A stretch of 64,000 nucleotides of DNA from Dillenia suffruticosa (taxonomy: Eukaryota > Streptophyta > Magnoliopsida > Dilleniales > Dilleniaceae): positions 1,911,609-1,975,608 of the forward strand of contig JAVTVX010000009.1 of NCBI GenBank assembly GCA_033439265.1, given 5' to 3'. Both the position numbers and the translations under genes were made by a program. Below are positions 48,114 to 59,500 of this stretch, one piece after another; the first letter of the stretch is position 1; each line of letters starts with the position of its first letter. Under the pieces are notes generated by a model, which saw nothing but the letters and a program-made list of their open reading frames with translations, did no database searches and was not told the origin of the DNA.

Positions 48114-49608
48114 AGTAACAATTCCAACCACCGTTCCATCGACCAGCACCAGAATCCGCATCTCTTCCATCTCCTACTGGAATCCCCATTCAACTCTCCT
48201 CTATTCTCAGGAATCTCAGCATGCTCTAGTTTTGTCATTGGCTTACGATCAGTGTCAAAGTGTGTATTCAACAATAAATGTTGAAGGAATCAAATGCCTT
48301 TTTTTTTTTGGGAACTCATGGCCTAACTTGCATGTCTATAAAGAAACAGACTAGTTATACAAACTCTCTCACAACCTAATGTTCTCATATTTAAATCATT
48401 ATACAACAAAAAAAATGATCTTGCTTGCATGAAAAGAAAAATAATAATGAATACAAAACGATACAAAAAAATATAATTTTGTAAGAATACAATAAATGGA
48501 AATACATGAATTTTTATATAAATATTAATTATTTTATAGAAATAATGGAATAATTATATTTTATAATAAAAATCTAAAATGATAAAATATGTAATTATTA
48601 ATTATAAAATAAATAATATAAAAAATATAATTGTAATTAAATAAAAAATAATTTATTAAATATGAAAAATGTGTAAATATAAAAATATAAGAATTTTTAT
48701 ATAAATATTAATTAATTTAGTATGTCGAAATATTTTAAAAATAAAAAAAATGTTAGTGTTGAGATGTTTTCATGTATCCTGCGGCTACCGTATGGATCTT
48801 CCTGTTTTAATGGCATTATTTCAAAAGAGTTGTTGCATATGATGTCGCACGATCTCCTCCATCATTGAAAATTTTCTCCTTTCCTTTCCCTACATTATGC
48901 ATAGAAGAAAGATGATGCTTACATTTGTTGTTTGGTTACAATTTAACGTGTGCTCTCCATTTCCATTTTTTTGCCTTTTATTTCTTTCTTTTTATCTTGA
49001 ATCGGCTCAAATAAAAAGTAAGAAAAAAATTATGTAAATTTAGATGTAAACATATTTAAAGATTCCGATGATAATAGGTTAAAAATTTCTTGGCATTTTA
49101 TAATTTCAAATCGGCTAAAAAAAATCATACCAAAATTATGTTAAAAAAGAAAATAGATACAAGTGTTATTGATTTTAATATTTCTTTTTTTTCCCCTCTT
49201 CTTCTTCTTTTAATATAAACCATTACTATCTGATAATTATATTGAATTCGAATAAATTCAGTTCAAATTATATTGAATTTTTTTTAACAAAAAAAAAAAA
49301 ACTTTTTTAATGCTTATTTTTTTCATTCACCAGATTTGACTATCGAATTTTATTTAAAGAGTATTTAGGCATAATTACTAAACCAAATAGATATTGCTTT
49401 TTATTTTTTTATCTTCTTAGTCTTTCTTCTCTCACTCACAAAATATAACATTTGTACGATGATAATACAATTCTTAATTTCTATAGAGTTTATCTATAAT
49501 TGTTATCTTTATGTTTTTCCGAAACGCAACAGCCAGATGTCGTTTTGACTTGCTCTAGTCTAAAGCCCTCATTTCTTTTGTTTCAAACAATTTACATTTG
49601 GAGGTCTG
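48114..49608. other. Upstream region of the intact DYW-PPR gene
   Basis: Continuous with 32570-33942 of copy 1 and carrying its promoter and leader. There is no obvious TATA box near the ATG. No gene is seen. Confidence 0.55.
49215..49385 (+). repeat. Copy of a dispersed degenerate repeat family
   Basis: TACTATCTGATAATTATATT, then GAATTCGAATAAATTCAGTT, then GAATTTTATTTAAAGAGTAT, then ATAATTACTAAACCAA. Paralogous to 33565-33720. Confidence 0.55.
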
Positions 49609-51705
49609 ATGGCCTTTACTCTCCCAATTGTTGCCGCCAAAACCTCAACTCCCGGAACTACTATTCCTCAATTTCTTGAAAACCCTAAAACCCTAATTCT
49701 CCACCATTGCAAGACCACTAGAGATCTCAATCAAATTCATGCCCATGTCATCAAGACCCGCCAACATCTCAACCCCATTATTGTCGAAAGCCTCCTCGAA
49801 TCCGCCGCCATACTTCTTCCTCAATCCACGGACTATGCTGTCTCCATTTTCGATCAAATCGATGAACCCAATTCGGCTGCTTATAATGTAATTATAAGAG
49901 GCTTCATTTTGAAACATTCTCCTCATGAAGCAATTAGATTGTTTAAGAAAATGGTAGAATGTTCTGTTGAGCCTGATAATTTCACTTTCCCCTGTATACT
50001 AAAAGCTTGCTCTAGATTGCAAGCTGTAAACGAAGGCGAACAAATCCATGCCCAGATCGTGAAACTCGGATTTTGGTCAAAGGGGTTTGTTGTGAATTCT
50101 TTGATACACATGTATGCTAGTTTTGGAAATATTGAGGTTGCGCGTCGTGTGTTTGATGGAATGTCTGATAAGGGGATTGTTAGTTGGAATTCATTGTTTT
50201 CGGGGTACACTAAAAGTGGGCATTGGGAAGAGATTGTGAATTTGTTTAGAGAAATGGTTCGGCTGGGTGTTAATTTTGATGAGGCTACTTTACTTGGTGT
50301 GTTGATGGCGTGTGGGAGACTAGCAGATATAGGGTTAGGTGAATGGATTAGTGAGTATGTTAAAGAAAAAGGGTTGATGGGAAATAAGGCATTAGTTACT
50401 TCTTTAGTTGATATGTATGCAAAATGTGGCCATATAGATGTAGCGCGGAGATACTTCGATCAAATGCCTGAAAAAGATGTTGTTGCATGGAGTGCGATGA
50501 TATCTGGATATAGCCAGTCAGGTAATTGTAGAGAAGCACTTGATTTGTTTCATGAGATGCAGAAGGCAAATGTGGATCCCAGTGAAATCACTATGGTCAG
50601 TGTGCTTTCCTCTTGTGCTGATCTTGGGGCTTTAGAAACAGGGAAATGGGTCCATTCCTTAGTGCAGAAAAGGAGGTTGAAGCTGACTGTGACTCTTGGA
50701 ACAGCCTTAATTGATTTTTATGCAAAATGCGGATGCATAGAAAACTCGGTTGGAGTGTTCAATGAGATGCCTCTGAAGAATGTATTGTCTTGGACAGCAC
50801 TAATCCAAGGCCTGGCTAATAATGGACAAGGGAAAAAAGCTCTCGAGTTCTTCCTACTGATGCAAGAAAAGAATGTTAAGCCAAGCGACGTGACATTCAT
50901 TGGTGTTCTTTCTGCTTGTAGTCATGCCGGTCTTGTTGATGAGGGTCAGGCTTTCTTTGTGAGCATGACTAGGGACTTTGGCATTGAACCAAGGTTGGAG
51001 CATTATGGTTGCATGGTTGATATCCTTGGTCGAGCAGGTAAGATGGAAGAGGCTTATCGGTTCATAAAGAATATGCCAATTGAACCAAATGCTGTTATAT
51101 GGAGAACCTTGTTGGCTTCATGCAGGATTCATAAAAATGTTGAAATTGCAGAAAAATCAATAAAACAGCTTGTGAAGTTGGAACCGATCCATAGTGGAGA
51201 TTATATTCTTTTGTCTAATGTTTATGCATCAGTTGGTAAGTCAGAAGATGCACTGAGATTGAGGAGCCAAATGAAAGAGAGAGGAATTAAGAAGTCTCCG
51301 GGTTGTACTTTAATTGAACTGGATGGAGAGATTCATGAGATTTTGGCTGAAGAGAATAGACATCCATATGCACAGGAGATTTATGATGCAACTGAGAGCA
51401 TGATGAAGAGGATAAAGTTAGCTGGCTATGTGCCCAACACAGCTGAGGCAAGATTAGAAGCGGTGGATGATGATAGGGGAGCTTCAGTGTCTCACCATAG
51501 TGAAAAGTTGGCAATTGCACTAGGCATCATCAGAACTTCACCTGGAACTATAATTAGAATATCGAAGAATTTGAGGGTCTGCATTGACTGCCACAATGCA
51601 ACAAAGTTCATATCAAAAGTTTTTCATAGAGAAATTGTGGTTAGGGACCGGAATCGCTTCCATCATTTTAAAGATGGTATTTGCTCCTGCAAAGATTACT
51701 GGTGA
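49609..51705 (+). CDS. DYW-class PPR protein (organellar RNA editing factor candidate), intact copy
   Basis: An intronless frame encodes 698 residues. After a short N-terminal region (CKTTRDLNQIHAHVIKT near 30-50) come PLS-type PPR triplets, for example YNVIIRGFILKHSPHEAIRL, WNSLFSGYTKSGHWEEIV and WSAMISGYSQSGNCREALDL. E and E+ motifs follow, then a DYW domain. The deaminase-like zinc signature is complete: H630-S-E632 in SHHSEKLA, C658-I-D-C661 in CIDCHNATK, and the terminal CSCKDYW. DYW proteins edit specific cytidines to uridine in chloroplast or mitochondrial transcripts; the target site and organelle cannot be read here. The start at 49609 is the first ATG and fits the family. The copy at 33943-36029 is a pseudogene, so this gene presumably carries the function alone. 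Confidence 0.95.
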   Translation: MAFTLPIVAAKTSTPGTTIPQFLENPKTLILHHCKTTRDLNQIHAHVIKTRQHLNPIIVESLLESAAILLPQSTDYAVSIFDQIDEPNSAAYNVIIRGFILKHSPHEAIRLFKKMVECSVEPDNFTFPCILKACSRLQAVNEGEQIHAQIVKLGFWSKGFVVNSLIHMYASFGNIEVARRVFDGMSDKGIVSWNSLFSGYTKSGHWEEIVNLFREMVRLGVNFDEATLLGVLMACGRLADIGLGEWISEYVKEKGLMGNKALVTSLVDMYAKCGHIDVARRYFDQMPEKDVVAWSAMISGYSQSGNCREALDLFHEMQKANVDPSEITMVSVLSSCADLGALETGKWVHSLVQKRRLKLTVTLGTALIDFYAKCGCIENSVGVFNEMPLKNVLSWTALIQGLANNGQGKKALEFFLLMQEKNVKPSDVTFIGVLSACSHAGLVDEGQAFFVSMTRDFGIEPRLEHYGCMVDILGRAGKMEEAYRFIKNMPIEPNAVIWRTLLASCRIHKNVEIAEKSIKQLVKLEPIHSGDYILLSNVYASVGKSEDALRLRSQMKERGIKKSPGCTLIELDGEIHEILAEENRHPYAQEIYDATESMMKRIKLAGYVPNTAEARLEAVDDDRGASVSHHSEKLAIALGIIRTSPGTIIRISKNLRVCIDCHNATKFISKVFHREIVVRDRNRFHHFKDGICSCKDYW

Positions 51706-52395
51706 ACGCTACATGGTCTCAGTCCTCTAGGCAAGTTAGGTCAAATTTGGGGCATTCTTTGGATGATACAGCTCAACTAATTCATTTATGGATAGAGGAT
51801 TCATTTGGAGAGAAACCAGGCTGCCTTGTCTTCTGTTTCCTGCCTTGTGTGTTTTAGTTGTACATCCATACACGAAAATTTATAGAATTTCTTTCTCATA
51901 TCTTGCTTTCTTGTGTGCCCTCATTGATGGTGACATTCAAAAGGGTTTTAGATCCACTTAAGAATACAGTAGGATAGAAAGGCTTGTTTCTTGAGTCATC
52001 CAATAGCACCAAGGCAGGGGAAAAGCTGTACAAAACTCTTTTCAACTCAAGCTATTCGGTCACAAACATTTTCTCTGATAAAGAAAAAGGGTGATATGCA
52101 GTTTTGAATTGGATGACATCACCTGTATAATCCTTTGTTTGTTCTATGGGTTTCATATAAGGTACTTATAGCCAGAGCTTGTGGTTGCACCACTGTCAGA
52201 GTCCATTAAGTAGCAGCAAGTTCAATAAGGCAATAAATTCATCTATCTGGCCAGCAAAATTTGAAAGGATAAGTGGATGGCTAACATTATATTATTTCGT
52301 CTAAATGTTATACAAGATGTTTCTTTTTCCCATGTACTAAGCTTTGTGTGCAGCATCTTTTAAAATGAGCGACGTGCTTTTCCCATCATCCATGG
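51706..52395. other. 3' flank of the intact DYW-PPR gene
   Basis: Likely 3' UTR plus spacer, nearly the same as 36030-36762. No gene is seen. Confidence 0.55.
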
Positions 52396-54402
52396 TTAAT
52401 AGCACTTATTGAAGCAAAAGAAGAAACCTTTCGGCTTGTTTTCCATCTTTGCCTTGGGGGTGTCCCCTAAATCATGTAGAGTCATCAAAGAGCTTGTGCC
52501 TGGTGGTTCTTTTGGCAAGATAGCATTCTCGGAAGTAAAAATTCGAGCAGGGATAGCAGGTTCAGGAGGTGAAATCGTGGAAAGATTCTTCACAAATTAA
52601 GACCAGCAGCAGCACATTTTTACCATTCCACCAACTAAAAGTGAGGGAAAAATAAGAACAGGAAATTAGCATGTAACAACACTTCTCCTGTGGAGACATG
52701 ATAACCAGATATGAACCATATCATCATCAGAGGTACTTGGGCAGCCTGACACTTCATGAGGCCAAGGACCATAAATCAAACATGTTCCTTTTGCTTCTTG
52801 ATTGATTACCATCTGTCCTAATAACCTTTGAGTTTCACTAAAGATTGAGCCAACGTTTCTATTTGAGTTTCCTACCTTGGATTTTGAAGCAATCTGTTTC
52901 ACAAAATCGTCTGGTGAGGCCCACCATTGCCCTTTCTGATCCTACTGTGGACTCAAGGTACATGTTCCACAGACTACTTCATCTACTTAAATTTTCAAGG
53001 TTAACTCAGATATGGGCCCACAAAACTGAGTCAGAAAACATCTCTGAGGAGAGCATTTCACTTCTACATTCAACCGGATGTGTGGCAGAATGAAGAGCTA
53101 CATTAGGTTGATACAGCAAGATATCCTAATAAAATCCAACTCTTTTCTCATGCAAAATTTCACCCAATCAACATTGCTCTCTCAGAAGCCCTTATGTATG
53201 GGAAGTTACACCGCAGGATTTTCCTCATAAATTGATATGCACCTCAATTTCTAAATTTCGAGTGCCAAGGAATTTCAGATGACTCAGAAATTTATACAAA
53301 CAAGATCAAGAAAATAAGTCATTTAGAAATGGACCATGCAATCTGTCCCTGCCAAGATTAAGCAAGTCATGAATGGTTTTGGACAAAATATGAACAGATG
53401 AGATAAAGAATAAGCTATATGTCATTGCACATAATCATCATACTGTGCTTCTTGTAAAGCTTGCTCACTTATCGGATAAACCGCAAATCTGATCTAGTTG
53501 TGTCTCCACAAAATATGATAGAGAAAGAAAACATATAAAATTATATCTACCAGGTTTCAGATCACGATGTATGATCCCATGAGAATGCAAGCATTCCATT
53601 GCACGAGCGATATCAAGGGCAAAACCAATGGCAACACGTGTCCAAGCACCTTGGCCGCATATTTAACAAATATTTGCGTAGTGTCCCACCAGTTAACAAC
53701 TCTGTCACTATCACCATTGCCGGCTCCTTGCAGGCACCAATAAACTGTTTTAGGAGAAACCACGTCAGCATCTTAGTTTTGCAGACATGAAACAAGTAGA
53801 TTAATGTAGATCACGTTAGTAACAAATACAACGTTAACCAAATTCTTGTGTTGAACTCTGGACAACATTGCAATCTCTCTTGCAAAACGCGCTTCATTTT
53901 TGGCAATCTCTTCAGGAGTGTCCCCTCCATGGACAATTTTAATGGCAACAGTCTGGTTTTTGTATCTGAGGATAGCCAAACCAAACAAACGTCATACGAA
54001 GAACATTTCCACATGATTGGATGCTGAACCAATTACAGCTCAAGGGCTGAACTGACTACATCCAAGACTATAAAACCAAATCTGAACGTTTCCCCCATTC
54101 TAATGAGAAGATTGAGATATTCTAAATTCAAAACATATTAGAACCAAGAACTCAATCAGGGTTAGAACAAACCCTTAATTGAATGAATCGCAGGTAAAAA
54201 AATTGGCCAAGCTTGCACATATTTAGAGCAGTTCAAAAGCAGAAAGAGTCATGAGAGGGTAAGTGCAAACTTACTTTCCCTCGTATGCTTTGGCATGGGC
54301 ACCTTCACCAATCCTAGGACCAACAAAAAGATGCTTGGGATCAATCAACCATTTTGAATCTAAAATGAACGCATCAGAGTAGTATCCGTTCCCAGACTCC
54401 AT
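52396..54402 (-). pseudogene. Raf-like Ser/Thr kinase gene, deleted and frameshifted (copy 2)
   Basis: The 5' exons are intact in outline: 54407-54275 (ATG 54402; IDPKHLFVGPRIGEGAHAKA), 53965-53833 (TVAIKIVHGGDTPEEIAKNE with the ATP-binding Lys) and 53744-53551 (FIGACKEPAMVIVTELLTGG to the catalytic-loop HRDLKP). They belong to the Raf-like MAPKKK group of HT1/MRK1 type. Two lesions break it. In exon 3 a 2-nt loss in an AC repeat (about 53635-53639) shifts the frame before the catalytic loop. All exons from the DFG motif to subdomain XI are missing, because 859 bp present in copy 1 (37056-37914) is deleted at 52585/52586. Only the C-terminal tail (52590-52396, ending CFNKCY) remains. The glycine loop also has Ala where the family has Val (HAKAYEG), and the K of KNLVK is Asn. 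Confidence 0.88.
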
Positions 54403-55430
54403 CCTTCCTAAAACAGGAAAGGATTTAACATTTACCCAACAACAAAACCCAAATGCCCATCAAACTATTTAATGTAAACAGTCAATGTATTACAATTTTT
54501 TAGGAGACAGTAAACTGAAAAACTGATGAAGACATGTTCTGAAGACTGTGTTCTGCCACAAAAGAGGTTGGCTTCCCAACATACAAAACCGCGTCTCCAA
54601 AAATAGGCGCAGATATATATATATACACACTTAAAAACAGTTGAGGATACTTTTAGTACTTGTGTGTCCTTGAAGAAGCAAAAAAACTATGAAACCCCAC
54701 GTTTCAAGAGAGACCCAGAAAAATAAGCCCTTAAAAAAGCATTGGGAAGAAAGGCAAAATCACAAAGAAAGATCAAATTTTTCATCAAAATCCCACAGCC
54801 CCATTTGAGACCATAAAGAATTGCAATGGGGCAAGGTTAATTAATGGGTTTAGGTACAGACCCCCTCACTCTTGATCTACAGACAGTATCATAGAAAGGA
54901 TTGTGTCTGTGTTTCTCCAAGTAATAAAATTAGAGAGAGAAAGAGAGAGAAAGATTAGGGGGAGGGGAGAACCGGAGATATTTCAGAATAATGTAATAAA
55001 GACTGTGGCTGCCATAAACTACTAATCTGCACATGCAAACTGTTCTTGTCAACATGGGGACAAACCCACTCAATGAGAGAAATTGCCTGGACAAGATCCT
55101 ACCTTCTCCTACCTTTATTTCACTATGATTAATGATAAAATAAGGTGACTTTGGTAAGGTCCAGATTAGATTGGGTATCTAGACCATGTTGTGGTGATAC
55201 CTCAATATTAGTTTTCGTTCATAAAGAGGAAAAAAAAAAAAATTCTAGTGCATTGCACTTGCTATGTTGGCTTTGGGATTCTTTACCAAAATTAACCCAT
55301 TTGAAAGAGAAAAAGGAAACAAGTTACCGTGGGCGCTGTATTAGTACTAATGAACCATATTATAATTTGAGAGTAATATTAAGATATATGATCTCCATTG
55401 AAGCCCTCAGTTTGTAACTCTCATTTAAAA

Positions 55431-55457
55431 ATATATATATATATATATATATATATA
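55431..55457. repeat. (AT)n microsatellite
   Basis: A perfect run of about 13 AT units. Confidence 0.95.
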
Positions 55458-56117
55458 CGTTAATGATATTTTTTATATGTTGGAGTTCGTTTGGTATTAA
55501 ATTTAAACATTTTATCATTTTACTTAAAATAAAATCAAATTTTTATCTGATGTATATTGAAAAGGTTGTAGAAATGCGAACGAGTTGCACTTACACCTGA
55601 TTCGTCGATTTTAGTCTCCCTTTGTATATAAAATAAATAAATTAATAAATAAATCCCTCTCTGTGGGATTTTCCTTGGTATAAAGTTTTATAGATATTGG
55701 CATTCTCTCGTAGGAATTGATGCTCTAATCTGGCGTCGCCTACTCCCTTGGTAAGCCTGCCCCAGTATTTAATTATTTTTTAAATTAATCGATATTTAAA
55801 ACTATATTTTAACTAATTTAGTCCTAATATTATCGGATCTAATATAACATTTTCAATTTTCACGTTTCAAACCTCAAACTGAAAATCGATTAAAATTGGT
55901 TCTAATCGTAATCTTCCCTTACTGGCCCGATGCTGGTCCTGACATTTAACTCCTAATGACTCATACATTCCATCCTCCCGTAACTGCTGGTAAACTTAGA
56001 AATAAGTTTTTAAAATTCTTAACTAAAGAAAAGGAATACTAGTAATAAATTAAAATGTCCAAAAAACAGTAAGCTCTCTTATGCTCCCTCTTTCTTTCAA
56101 TCTCCACCTCGCTTTCT

Positions 56118-56122
<5 letters not shown>

Positions 56123-56154
<32 letters not shown>
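56123..56154. repeat. (GA)n microsatellite
   Basis: A perfect run of about 16 GA units between the kinase pseudogene and the NBR1 3' end. Confidence 0.95.
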
Positions 56155-56156
<2 letters not shown>

Positions 56157-56503
56157 CAGCAAGGGGTTAAAAGATGCTTACCACTCGGTAAACGAAGCAG
56201 AAGGCAAAGACCAACTAGAGGAAATAGACAGACGAGTAACTTGTTATCAGCAAACGAGCAGAAGCAGATATGCCAAAATCCAAGTTTTCATAAGCATACC
56301 ACCAACACCAACGGAGCTCCATAAGCATAGATAGCTCATGGGTAGCCCATAATGTCATTACAAAATATGCATAAATCCATCATAATACCACACACACTGA
56401 CATGTTTCACATGGACATCACATATCCATTATTTATGTTTCATTAATTTACTACTAGCATCGTCCATCATCCATGTAGAAATCAGAGACACGGCTAAGAC
56501 ACT

Positions 56504-59500
56504 TCAATGCAGCTTCTCCTCCCCAGCAATCAGATCCATTACCACACGCTTGATACTCCCATTGTTCTTCTTCAGCAGCTTCTTGTTCATTTCTCTATCA
56601 CAGAAACCCTACAGTAGAGACAGTTGAGAGCGGAGGCATCTTCAAGACCATGAATTTAGAATTACAGAAAATGAGATAGAACCTAAGTCATGATGTAATC
56701 AGGCTTACCATCTCATTCAGCTCTTCAAGGATCGGATCCCACTCGGAAACACCACAGAGATCATCCACCGATTGCTCCATGTCGTACTCATTCCTTCGCA
56801 AGATCTCCTTGTTCAAATCCACTTGCTTAAATCCCATGTCTTCTAGTTCCTTCAGAAGAGTTTGCTCCACATTATGGTTTCCAGATGGCCATGCAGATGA
56901 TGTTGGCACATCCGGCGCTGTTGCTGAAACAGGGACAGGTGGTGATGAGAGGTCAATGATGGGATAAGACACTATAGGAACCTCAGATGAAACTGGTTCT
57001 GAAACACCACTGCCAACTATCAAGGTATCATTTGTAGGGAAATTCAGATCATTAAAATCTGATGGCTTCTCAGCAAGACTCTGTTTCCCAGACTCTTCAG
57101 CAGCTTCAGAGTTGTGAGGCTTGGACAAGCTAGCACCAAGCAAGTTAATTTTTTTGTCCGCAGCTTCACCAGGTCTTGGAATGCCACCGCTGAGAAAGTT
57201 GTTTGATTCTTCATCGGCGGAGCATCTTACCGTCTCCTTAGATTTGTTCGAGTCCAGTCCACTAGGCAGAAGGGGTTCAACATCCACATCAATGACTTGA
57301 GCAACCCTGGCATCACTTTCTGGAGGCAGATTCAGGTTTATTCCACCACAACCGAAGGATGCAGAATCCTCCTCAACGGTCACCACCTAGATTGAAAACA
57401 AAGAAGTTAATAAAACAGTGCGATAATCAACCAAACGAATCACCACGTACCTCACTTAAGAATGTCATGAGCACGTGCACCATAATACCTGAATAAGAAC
57501 CCAGACACGCTGTCCAAACTTTTGGCCAGATGGCAGCGCCATTCTCCAGTATGAGGTGTAGCGACCAGGCAGTTCAGGTGCTTTGAAATCAACTGCCACA
57601 TCAAGCTCTTTCTCCACGGGCAAACCATTCTCTGGGATCTGCCCAAAGGAAAAAAGGGGGGGACATTAAAAATGGTTTCTCAAACAAAAACCCAGGAATA
57701 ACCGGAGGCAGATATATCTAACAGGGAGACCCAAATTTGTACCTCTAATTCAACTGACTCAGTTGTAGAGAATCTATCTCCCCCAATCCAGATAAGCAGT
57801 GTCCCTCTTGGCCAAACAGTAGTGCCATTGTTCCTCATCCTCCAAATCTTTGTAAAATCTGTTGATGGTGATAGAATGGTGCCATCCATAACATTTACAT
57901 CAAGAATGAAGCGGCTGTCTAGCCTAGGTCGAACTGGCTTCATCCCGCAACTTCTCATGACATGCGGTGGATGAGATGGTCGAACCCAATGGGGCTTCAA
58001 CTGGTGCAAAAAGCTTTAATCAATTAAACTGAATCTGAGGTTCATAAGATTTAAGTCTATGGTATGCAGGATTTTCTTCTCAGCCAATGGACATGATGGA
58101 ATTATCAACATACCGGAGGATAGAATCCCTTGAGAGGCCATGGTTGATGAAAAGATGCTGGTCGGTCCATCCTAACAAAATCAGCTTCATTACCAATCTG
58201 CGAGAAGCAGATGCTGCACAAGTCATAATCTTCTTTCCTGCATGGAGGAAAGAAAAAATCACAAAATCAACTCTAGTAACTCAAACGCAGAAAGACAAAT
58301 AAAAAAGCACCACTTAAATAAGCTTCTTACACTTTCGACTTGAAACGGGGACCTGTAATTGGACGAACACCACAGCCATCACACTGAACACCCCTATGGA
58401 AGACAACAGCTCCATCACTGTGATGATAACCTCTCCGAAATGGAGGAGGAATTGGTGCTGCTGGCTTAGGAGGTACATATGGCTCAGTTGACAGGGGCAC
58501 GCCACTAAAAGGGCATGTATTAGTATACGCAGTCCAAGAATATGGCATCATCGCAGAGTTCCCAGTTGGCACTCTTGAAGAGTTCCCAGCATCTGTAGGA
58601 TATAACACACTCGCACCACCACCTCCAAATTCAGCAGCACCCTGGGGAGGAACTGTAGTAGAATGTTTGGTTGGATCAACCAAACCACCAGAGGCAGCAA
58701 AGTTTGAACCACTTAATACATGATCAACACTAATAAGATCCTTGGACAAAGTTTTTGGTGCAGATGGTGCCAGATTAGAATTCTCTAAGGACTTAGAAAT
58801 GGAACCAGAGAGTCCATTGGCAGAAACAGGGGCAGTATTTCCAGATGTCTCTGTGCATCTGCTTTTGTGTCCAAGGTCTTGCTGCTCCCGAGTCATCGTA
58901 GTTCCAGGGTCTACCACTTTAGAACCTGAAGGTACCATCTGCAAGTTTGAGCCATCTTTCAGAGCCTCTGGATGCTCAGCAAGGGATGGATCCACAACTC
59001 TAGAAGCATCACTTTGTGTGCTAGCAACTGGATCAACTTGTGACTGAGAAACAAGGTCAGGGAGAGATATCCCCCGGCTTGAAAGGAGCTCAATAAGCTC
59101 AGCAAAAACTGGAGCAGATGTCGAAGCCTTTAAAGCCATGTCAAGAGACAACTTTGAAAGAGTTTCCTGAAATGGCTCTGGTACAAACTTCAAAATTTCA
59201 GCAATACTGGCATTAAGGTTAGGTACTGGCTGCCAAGCTCTGGGTGACCTCATGGGAGTAGAAGTTCCACTCGATCTGCCAAAAGATTTAGCAGTTTTAT
59301 CTGTATTTAACGATACATTAATCCTCACAGGATTGAGACACTGCCTAATCACATCATGAAGATCCTCATCATCGACTAGTGCAACAACATCACCATCTTC
59401 ATCAACATATGTGAGCTTAATATCAGCATCCGAAGCAAGATTAAATAGACTGAGGACCTTCATCCGTAGACCATTCATGTCAAGATTCAATTGCTCATCA

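Larger units (their letters stand above)
38262..52740. repeat. Tandem segmental duplication, copy 2 (about 14.5 kb)
   Basis: Same order and orientation as copy 1 (21200-38058). It holds the second P450, the intact DYW-PPR gene and the 3' end of the kinase gene, and then runs into unique DNA carrying the kinase 5' exons (52741-54407). Because the unique right flank continues the kinase gene, this copy holds the original right junction. It lacks the small gene and the extra spacer block of copy 1, and carries a 2.6-kb CACTA-like insertion. Confidence 0.9.
54408..56503. other. Kinase 5' region and NBR1 3' flank
   Basis: A CT-rich minus-strand stretch at about 54975-54850 looks like the kinase 5' UTR, joined by an intron to the coding exon at 54407. 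The rest has no gene. It includes (AT)n at 55431-55457 and (GA)n at 56123-56154. The NBR1 3' UTR should lie below 56504. Confidence 0.5.

Noticed and set aside
47547-48354. Frames of 137-172 codons at the right end of CACTA-like element 2
   Set aside because: They run through the repeated GCGACGAA subterminal motifs and across the element end, so they are repeat translation rather than a transposase.
58742-59047. 101-codon plus-strand frame across NBR1 exon 2
   Set aside because: Antisense shadow of the NBR1 linker coding sequence.
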